DNA of 21,711 nt from an uncultured Collinsella sp. (GTDB lineage: Bacteria > Actinomycetota > Coriobacteriia > Coriobacteriales > Coriobacteriaceae). Below the pieces are notes generated by a model. That model was not told where the DNA came from, made no database searches, and was given only the letters and a program-made list of their open reading frames with translations. The position numbers and the translations under genes are program-made. Location: NCBI GenBank assembly GCA_900543275.1, contig UQQL01000031.1, positions 1 to 21,711 of the forward strand, given 5' to 3'. Positions 17,073-21,711 of the stretch are shown one piece after another. Numbering within the stretch: the stretch's first letter is position 1; every line of letters begins with the position of its first letter.

Positions 17073-17867
17073 TTAGGCGAGGCTCTCCAGAACGTGGCGG
17101 AGCTCCTGCTGGACGGCGTGGTCGCGGTTACAACCCACCACGCGATCGGCCACCGCCTTAAGCGCGGGGCGCGCGTTTTCCATCGCGCAGCCCGTGCCGA
17201 CAAAGCGAATGATCTCGTAGTCGTTCATCGAGTCGCCAAACGCTATGACCTCGTCGCGATCAATGCCGTAATGCTCCGCGAGCTGCGCGATACCCGAGGC
17301 CTTCGATACACCAGGCTGCATGGCATCGATCCACGCGTTGCCCGAAGGCGCAAAAGTAAAGAGCTGACCAAGTTCGCGCTGTAGCACGTACGCACTGTCC
17401 ATAACCGCACTGTCGTCGCAAAAGATACTCGCTTTGATGATATTTACGCTGGGATCGGGCAGCTCCCAAATACGCTCGGCATTGGGAAGGTCCTTATCGA
17501 CCTCACGCACGAACTTGCACTCGTCATCGAGCAGGAAGGACTTGGTTCGGTCAAAGAGCGCAAGATGCAGATTGGGAAACGTCCTGACGGCTTGGGCGAG
17601 CCTTCGAATCGCCAGGTGGGAATACACCTCACGGTCTACCATCTTACCGTCGGCGTAGACTTGGGCGCCGTTAGCGGCGACAAAGTCCATCTTGTCGCGA
17701 ACGGGCGCAAAGAACTCGCACAGGCGATCGTAGCGACGACCTGACGATGCGGCGAAATGCACGCCATGCTCGTGTAGCGCCAGAATCAGTTCGTAGGTCT
17801 CGGGAGGCACCTGGCCGTTTTCGTCAAGCAGTGTGCCGTCCATATCGGATGCAATCAGTTTAAACAT
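17073..17867 (-). CDS. Cof-type HAD-IIB family hydrolase (2)
   Basis: 264 residues with the complete HAD set: SDMDGT (Asp8, Asp10), Ser42 (SSGRR), Lys189 (GVSKASG) and GDSMND (211-216). Known relatives dephosphorylate sugar phosphates, flavin mononucleotide or pyridoxal phosphate; the substrate here is not predictable. AAGGGAG sits 7 bases before the ATG. That ribosome binding site is inside a 13-bp stem with the 5' part of the leader, so translation may be controlled by RNA folding. The stop codon is followed after two bases by a repeat element. The gene is flanked by inverted 16-base copies at 16993-17008 and 18034-18049. Confidence 0.9.
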   Translation of the reverse strand: MFKLIASDMDGTLLDENGQVPPETYELILALHEHGVHFAASSGRRYDRLCEFFAPVRDKMDFVAANGAQVYADGKMVDREVYSHLAIRRLAQAVRTFPNLHLALFDRTKSFLLDDECKFVREVDKDLPNAERIWELPDPSVNIIKASIFCDDSAVMDSAYVLQRELGQLFTFAPSGNAWIDAMQPGVSKASGIAQLAEHYGIDRDEVIAFGDSMNDYEIIRFVGTGCAMENARPALKAVADRVVGCNRDHAVQQELRHVLESLA

Positions 17868-17947
17868 AGAAAAGCTCCCTTCGGGCTTAGTAGTGAAAAC
17901 AGATGTATATCTGAAAACACCGTACCCAAAGGGAGCTCGAATAAGAC
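17868..17947 (-). promoter_or_regulatory. Leader RNA with SD-sequestering stem, upstream of HAD (2)
   Basis: On the minus strand the 5' arm AGCTCCCTTTGGG (17925-17937) pairs over 13 bases, with one wobble, with the 3' arm CCCGAAGGGAGCT (17873-17885). The 3' arm contains the ribosome binding site AAGGGAG. The 39-base interior has a CAGAT-ATAC-ATCTG hairpin (17900-17913), flanked on both sides by GTTTTC stretches. The stem is followed by TTTTC, so it could also act as a weak terminator. No known riboswitch class is recognised. Confidence 0.55.
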
Positions 17948-17953
17948 CCCGTA

Positions 17954-17980
17954 GTTATAAACGTTACATGGACCTAGCAA
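17954..17980 (-). promoter_or_regulatory. Candidate promoter of HAD (2)
   Basis: TATAAC (17954-17959) is a fair -10 and TTGCTA (17975-17980) a fair -35 on the minus strand, but the spacing is only 15 bases. Transcription would begin near 17947, just ahead of the folded leader. Confidence 0.35.
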
Positions 17981-18033
17981 ATAGCTCACGCGCGCCAGAG
18001 GCCCCACGGTCGCGACGTCAGGCAGCCCGCCAA

Positions 18034-18083
18034 AGAGTGTCCCCAACGGCTAGTCGTTTAAGAACGTCCCTGATGACTAGTCG
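18034..18083. repeat. GGGGAC intergenic repeat element, copy B
   Basis: On the minus strand two units of period 27 start with CGACTAG (18077-18083, which includes the ade stop codon, and 18050-18056). Each is followed by (A/G)GGGAC, two variable bases and TCTT. The outer unit ends in CGTTGGGGACACTCTT, identical over 16 bases to 16993-17008 on the other strand. Confidence 0.7.
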
Positions 18084-19897
18084 GCGTAGGTGAAGGTTGT
18101 GACGTCGAACATGCCCTCGGGACGGATGCGGAGCGTCGGGATCACCGGCAGGGGCAGGAAGATGATGCCCATGATGGGGTCGAGCGGCGGCTCGATGCCC
18201 ATGGCGCGCGCCTTGACCATAAAGTCGTCGTGCTGCGCCGCAACGTCTTCGGCAGCGCCCTCGCTCATCAGGCCGCCGAGCGCCAGCGGAATGCGCGCCA
18301 CGACCTCGCCGTTGCGCACCAGCACGTGGCCGCCCTGGCCCACGGCCTCAACGGCAGCCATCATATCCGCCGCATTGTCGCCCACCACGCACACGTTGTG
18401 CGAGTCGTGGCCGATCGTGGAGGCAATGGCGCCACCGGTGATGGTAAAGCCGCGCACCCAGCCGCGACCGATATGCTTGCCGACCAGGCCCAGGCCAGCG
18501 GGGCCGTCGCCGTCGGCGCCCTCGGCCTGCAGCGACACGCCGCGGCCATGGCGCTCAATCAGCATAATGCGGCGCAGGCCCTCGGTGTTCTTGGGGCGAA
18601 CCATGCCCGTGATGGCCTTGCCCGGCACCACGTCAATCACGGCCTCGCCCGGCTTAAAGGCATAGTCGAATACGTCGAGCGAAAGCTTCGGCAGCTTAAC
18701 GGAGGCGCGTAGCTCATCGGCAAGGGCCGCGACCTCGGCCATCTCGGGTGCAATCTCGCCCACAAAAGTGCCGTCCTGTGCCACGAGCGCGCCGGCGGCA
18801 TACACGCGATGCGGAGCCGTGGCAAACGTCAGGTCGTTGAGCACCAGCAGGTCGGCACGCTTGCCCGGGGCAATCGCACCACGCAGCTCGTGTGGGTCGC
18901 GGCAACCGTGGTCCAGGCCAAACGCCTCGGCCGTGGAGAGGGACGCCATAGAGATAGCGACCACGGGGTCGATGCCGGCCTCGATAGCCGCGCGGCAGGC
19001 ATTGTCGATCATGCCGGTCGCAAGCGCATCGGAAGGGGCGCGGTCGTCGGTCGCGAAGCAGCAGCGGCGGGCGCGCGCGGGATTCTCTAGCAGCATCGGC
19101 GACAGGTTGGCCAAGTCGTGGCTACACGTACCTTCGCGCAGCATCACATACATGCCGCGGGACAGTTTATCGAGCGCCTCCTCGGGAATCGTCGACTCGT
19201 GGTCGGCGATAATACCCGCCGCGGCATAGGCATTGAGGTCCTTGCCGGCAACGAGCGGCGCATGACCGTCGACTTGCTTGGACGGCGTCTGGTTAGCGGC
19301 ATCGATGCGAGCACAGGTCTCGGGATCGGCCATAAAAACGCCCGGAAGGTTCATCATTTCGCCCAGGCCAAAGACATCGCCCGGATGCTCGGCAAAAAAC
19401 GCCTGCATATCGGCAGCCGAAATAACGGCACCGGCCTGCTCGTCGGGCAGCGCGGGCACGCACGAAGGCATCATGTACTTGATGGAGATGGGTGCGCGGC
19501 GGCCGTCCTCGATCATAAAGCGCAAGCCGTCGAGACCGGCAACATTGGCAATCTCGTGGCTGTCGGCAATGGCGGTGGTAGTACCGCGCGTCGCGGCCAT
19601 GCGAGCATACTCGGCGGGACGGATGTTCGAGGACTCGATATGCAAATGCCCGTCAATAAAACCGGGAGCGAGATAGCGACCCTGGCAGTCGATGACCTCA
19701 GTTGCCTCGTAGGTGCCAGCAGCATCGTCGCGACCATCGTAGAGCACGCCGACGATCACACCGTCCTTGACGGCAACGCTACCGGGCGCCACACGCTGGC
19801 CATACACGTCGACGATCTGCGCATTGGTAAACAGCGTGTCGACGGGCACGCGCCCCTCGGCAGCATCGATCACAGACCTCATGACCTCAACGGACAT
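18077..19897 (-). CDS. ade: Adenine deaminase
   Basis: Converts adenine to hypoxanthine and ammonia in purine salvage. 606 residues, the usual length. An amidohydrolase barrel carries the metal motif PGFIDGHLHIESS (His84, His86) and the ADSHEIANV motif (His114, Glu115). A C-terminal part has GGAIASTIGHDSHNVCVVG, typical of bacterial Ade rather than of adenosine deaminase. The ATG at 19897 (MSVEVMRSVID) has AAAGGAG 5 bases upstream; an in-frame ATG at 19960 would lie inside the leader hairpin and is rejected. A terminator-like hairpin stands between the candidate promoter and the gene. The stop codon lies within a repeated 7-base word of a repeat element. Confidence 0.95.
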   Translation of the reverse strand: MSVEVMRSVIDAAEGRVPVDTLFTNAQIVDVYGQRVAPGSVAVKDGVIVGVLYDGRDDAAGTYEATEVIDCQGRYLAPGFIDGHLHIESSNIRPAEYARMAATRGTTTAIADSHEIANVAGLDGLRFMIEDGRRAPISIKYMMPSCVPALPDEQAGAVISAADMQAFFAEHPGDVFGLGEMMNLPGVFMADPETCARIDAANQTPSKQVDGHAPLVAGKDLNAYAAAGIIADHESTIPEEALDKLSRGMYVMLREGTCSHDLANLSPMLLENPARARRCCFATDDRAPSDALATGMIDNACRAAIEAGIDPVVAISMASLSTAEAFGLDHGCRDPHELRGAIAPGKRADLLVLNDLTFATAPHRVYAAGALVAQDGTFVGEIAPEMAEVAALADELRASVKLPKLSLDVFDYAFKPGEAVIDVVPGKAITGMVRPKNTEGLRRIMLIERHGRGVSLQAEGADGDGPAGLGLVGKHIGRGWVRGFTITGGAIASTIGHDSHNVCVVGDNAADMMAAVEAVGQGGHVLVRNGEVVARIPLALGGLMSEGAAEDVAAQHDDFMVKARAMGIEPPLDPIMGIIFLPLPVIPTLRIRPEGMFDVTTFTYAD

Positions 19898-19917
19898 ACA
19901 TACTCCTTTAACCGTAG

Positions 19918-19953
19918 AAAAAAGCTGCGGAGCGGACAGACCTTCACCGCAGC
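19918..19953 (-). terminator. Terminator-like hairpin in the ade leader
   Basis: A 7-bp GC-rich stem GCTGCGG / CCGCAGC (19924-19930, 19947-19953) and a 16-base loop are followed by six T on the minus strand. It ends 20 bases before the ade start codon. Since tyrS has its own strong terminator at 20055-20092, this one looks like an attenuator. No purine riboswitch fold is visible upstream of it. Confidence 0.7.
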
Positions 19954-19965
19954 AAGCCAATAGCC

Positions 19966-19994
19966 ATTGTATGCCAAAAAGAAAGTCCCGCTAA
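19966..19994 (-). promoter_or_regulatory. Candidate ade promoter
   Basis: TACAAT (19966-19971) is a good -10, with TTAGCG (19989-19994, weak -35) at 17-base spacing. Transcription would start near 19959 and meet the terminator-like hairpin almost at once. Confidence 0.45.
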
Positions 19995-20024
19995 CACCCC
20001 TTCCGCTTAACGGCACCGCCAAAT

Positions 20025-20047
20025 GATCCCTCCGTCCCCAAGGGATC
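20025..20047. repeat. Small inverted repeat with GGGGAC core
   Basis: Perfect 7-bp arms GATCCCT / AGGGATC around the loop CCGTCCCCA. The loop carries the GGGGAC core (minus strand TTGGGGACGG) seen in the repeat elements at 16993-17071 and 18034-18083. It lies between the tyrS terminator and the ade promoter. Confidence 0.45.
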
Positions 20048-20054
20048 GTCGCAA

Positions 20055-20092
20055 CCAAAAAGGCCGCAGTCGGGATTCCCGGCTGCGGCCTT
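20055..20092 (-). terminator. Intrinsic terminator of tyrS
   Basis: On the minus strand a long stem AAGGCCGCAG / CTGCGGCCTT (20060-20069, 20083-20092), extended inward by CCGGG/CCCG-type pairs, is followed by TTTGG, giving TTTTTGG in all. It begins 28 bases after the tyrS stop. Confidence 0.9.
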
Positions 20093-20119
20093 ATTGCACT
20101 TGTGAGGTCAACTCGCTCG

Positions 20120-21331
20120 TTAGACCAACTTAAAGCCCTTGCGCTTGCCTACGGAAAGGGTGTCGCCCAGCTTGAGGGCACTCGGGTCGATGTTGTAGCT
20201 CTTGGGAGCCACAGCCTTGCCGTTGATCTTGACGCCGCCGCCGTCGATGTCGCGGCGGGCCTGACCGGCGCTGGCCGAAAGGCCCAGGTCCTTGAGCAGG
20301 CCGGCGAGGTAAATCTGGCCCTCGTCGTTGACGGTCAGCTCAACGTGCTTCTCGGGGAAGTCGGCAAGCTGGCCCTCCTTGAACACACGGTCGAACTCGG
20401 CCTGGGCCTCGTCGCCGGCGCCGGCGCCGTGGTAGGTATCGCACAGGTCGCGGCCCAGAGCGCGCTTGAGCTCGTAGGGGTCGGCGGAACCGTCGGCCAG
20501 GGCGGCGTCGATCTTGTCGACCTCGGCCGGGGCGAGCGAGCTGGCCAGACGATAGTACTTGCCAATCATCTCGTCGGGGATGGACATGGTCTTGCCGAAC
20601 ATATCCTTGGGAGCGTCGGTCAGGCCGATGTAGTTGCCGTAGGACTTGGACATCTTGCGCACGCCGTCGGTACCCTCGAGCAGCGGCATGGTGAGCGCGA
20701 TCTGCGGTTCCATGCCCATCTTCTCCATGAGCTCACGGCCGGCGAGCAGGTTAAAGAGCTGGTCGGTGCCGCCCATCTCGACGTCGGCCTTGATCTGCAC
20801 GGAGTCGAAGGCCTGCATCACGGGGTACAGAAACTCGTGCAGGGCAATCGGCGTCTGGGACCGGTAGCGCTTGGTAAAGTCGTCGCGCTCGAGGATGCGG
20901 GCGACGGTGAACTTGGAGCACACCTGCAAAAGACCGGCCAGGTCCATCGAAAGGATCCAGTCGCCGTTGTGCACGATGGTGGTCTTCTCGGGGTCCAGGA
21001 TCTTCATGGCCTGGCTCACGTAGGTCTCGGCGTTGGCCTCGATCTGCTCCTGCGAAAGCTGCGGACGGGTGGAATTCTTGCCCGAGGGGTCGCCGATCAG
21101 CGCGGTACCGTTGCCAATGATAAGGGTGACGTTATGGCCCAGGTCCTGGAACTGGCGCATCTTGCGCAGGGGCACGGCGTGGCCCAGGTGCAGGTCGGGG
21201 CTGGTGGGGTCGACGCCGAGCTTGATGTTGAGGGGCTCGCCCTTCTCAAGCTTCTTGCGAAGGTCGGCCTCGGGGACGATCTTCGCGGCGCCCGAGGTGA
21301 TGATACGCATTTGCTCGTCAACAGACAGCAT
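20120..21331 (-). CDS. tyrS: Tyrosyl-tRNA synthetase
   Basis: Charges tRNA-Tyr with tyrosine. 403 residues. The class I signature HIGH appears as HLGH (48-51) and KMSKS is exact (226-230). The tyrosine pocket region (EFLYPVMQAFDS, then GGTDQLFNLLAGRE) is present. A C-terminal S4 RNA-binding domain spans about 340-403 (QARRDIDGGGVKINGK). The start at 21331 (MLSVDEQMRI) is supported by AAAGGAGG 7-8 bases upstream; an ATG at 21352 precedes that ribosome binding site and is rejected. Fewer than 100 bases separate it from the upstream peptidase gene, and no T-box leader is visible. Followed by a strong terminator. Confidence 0.95.
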   Translation of the reverse strand: MLSVDEQMRIITSGAAKIVPEADLRKKLEKGEPLNIKLGVDPTSPDLHLGHAVPLRKMRQFQDLGHNVTLIIGNGTALIGDPSGKNSTRPQLSQEQIEANAETYVSQAMKILDPEKTTIVHNGDWILSMDLAGLLQVCSKFTVARILERDDFTKRYRSQTPIALHEFLYPVMQAFDSVQIKADVEMGGTDQLFNLLAGRELMEKMGMEPQIALTMPLLEGTDGVRKMSKSYGNYIGLTDAPKDMFGKTMSIPDEMIGKYYRLASSLAPAEVDKIDAALADGSADPYELKRALGRDLCDTYHGAGAGDEAQAEFDRVFKEGQLADFPEKHVELTVNDEGQIYLAGLLKDLGLSASAGQARRDIDGGGVKINGKAVAPKSYNIDPSALKLGDTLSVGKRKGFKLV

Positions 21332-21428
21332 TGGGTATCCTCCTTTTGCCATAGCACCCTCACCGGATACGGCGGTGCTGGAAGTTCATAAACTCTCTTA
21401 TGATAACCAAAACGGCGCGGCCGAACAC

Positions 21429-21710
21429 CTACGACAGGAAAATCCTCGTCCTGCCGCACGCATCAACGGCGACCGGCAGGCGCATGCCGTCGCGCTCGAC
21501 CAAATATCGTGTTTGCTGACGGCGCGAGCAGTCACGGCAACGGATCTGCCCCGTTGCATCCGTGGCGCAGGCGCCCTCGGCAGTCAGCAAGCAGTGCTCG
21601 CACACCATGAGCTCGGGACGGTCGGCATCGACAGGCCCCAAGACACCGGGACAAGCGGCAAGCTCGGCAACACGCTCGGCATCATTGCCGAGCAACTCGG
21701 CCGACAAGTA
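21429..21710 (-). CDS. U32 family peptidase, C-terminal part (partial)
   Basis: The frame is open to the window edge, so only the last ~93 residues are seen; a TTG at 21707 is internal and not a start. The Cys-rich stretch ELMVCEHCLLTAEGAC, then CRDCSRR, and the end LPVAVDACGRTRIF match the C-terminal region of collagenase-like U32 peptidases, where the cysteines may bind a metal or cluster. U32 proteins act in collagen degradation, ubiquinone synthesis or tRNA/rRNA hydroxylation; which applies here cannot be told without the N-terminus. Ends 97 bases before tyrS. Confidence 0.7.
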   Translation of the reverse strand, partial: YLSAELLGNDAERVAELAACPGVLGPVDADRPELMVCEHCLLTAEGACATDATGQIRCRDCSRRQQTRYLVERDGMRLPVAVDACGRTRIFLS

Positions 21711-21711
21711 C

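Noticed and set aside
16993..18083. CRISPR array
   Set aside because: The repeated units are two per locus, degenerate and lack unique spacers; no cas genes are present.
19898..20054. Purine riboswitch before ade
   Set aside because: No three-way junction or conserved purine-aptamer loop words are visible; only a simple terminator-like hairpin is present.
21332..21428. T-box leader before tyrS
   Set aside because: The gap is too short and shows no T-box sequence or terminator/antiterminator pair.

Overview
The window looks like a chromosomal contig end from a gut actinobacterium of the class Coriobacteriia, most probably Collinsella or a close relative. This is inferred from GC-rich coding, the split transketolase, a SecA with a C-terminal zinc motif, an L31 with a long Ala/Glu/Lys tail, the U32-type peptidase tail beside tyrS and many short intergenic GGGGACA-type repeats. 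No database search was possible. Bases 1-43 are not genomic. They are an Illumina Nextera adapter (end of P5, an i5 index, the Read 1 adapter and the Tn5 mosaic end), so real sequence starts at about base 44.

Housekeeping block, 44-7063, all on the minus strand. In transcription order it holds rpmE (ribosomal protein L31, with a structured leader and a strong terminator), secA, prfB (overlapping secA by one base), a YitT-family membrane protein, and the N-terminal and C-terminal transketolase subunits (the last cut by the contig end). The prfB-yitT gap carries four inverted repeats, and the last of them is a good intrinsic terminator abutting the yitT ribosome binding site.

Accessory block, 7251-13816. 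A minus-strand ABC transporter operon encodes a protein with two fused permease halves, a free ATPase and a permease-ATPase fusion. The three permease modules share landmarks and look paralogous. A DUF2975-like membrane protein and a YozG-type XRE regulator are transcribed divergently, from a promoter whose -10 is covered by a 7+7 palindrome. Directly after the regulator's stop codon, in the same frame, lies the catalytic half of a tyrosine recombinase with no N-terminus. Then comes a gene-free stretch of about 400 bases with consecutive stem-loops. This block looks like a decayed or rearranged mobile region.

Metabolic block, 14213-21711. On the plus strand are an ACT-domain protein, citrate synthase (with terminator) and a Cof-type HAD phosphatase. 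On the minus strand are a U32 peptidase C-terminus (cut by the window end), tyrS (with terminator), adenine deaminase (with a terminator-like hairpin in its leader) and a second Cof-type HAD phosphatase, whose ribosome binding site lies inside a 13-bp leader stem. The gaps on both sides of this second HAD gene carry a two-unit repeat of period 27. Within each copy a 7-base word is repeated exactly, but the word differs between copies.

The best candidates for something undescribed are the HAD leader RNA, the 27-period repeat element, the three-permease ABC module with its divergent regulator, the stem-loop cluster at 13873-14048, and the SPT (not SPF) tripeptide in release factor 2.
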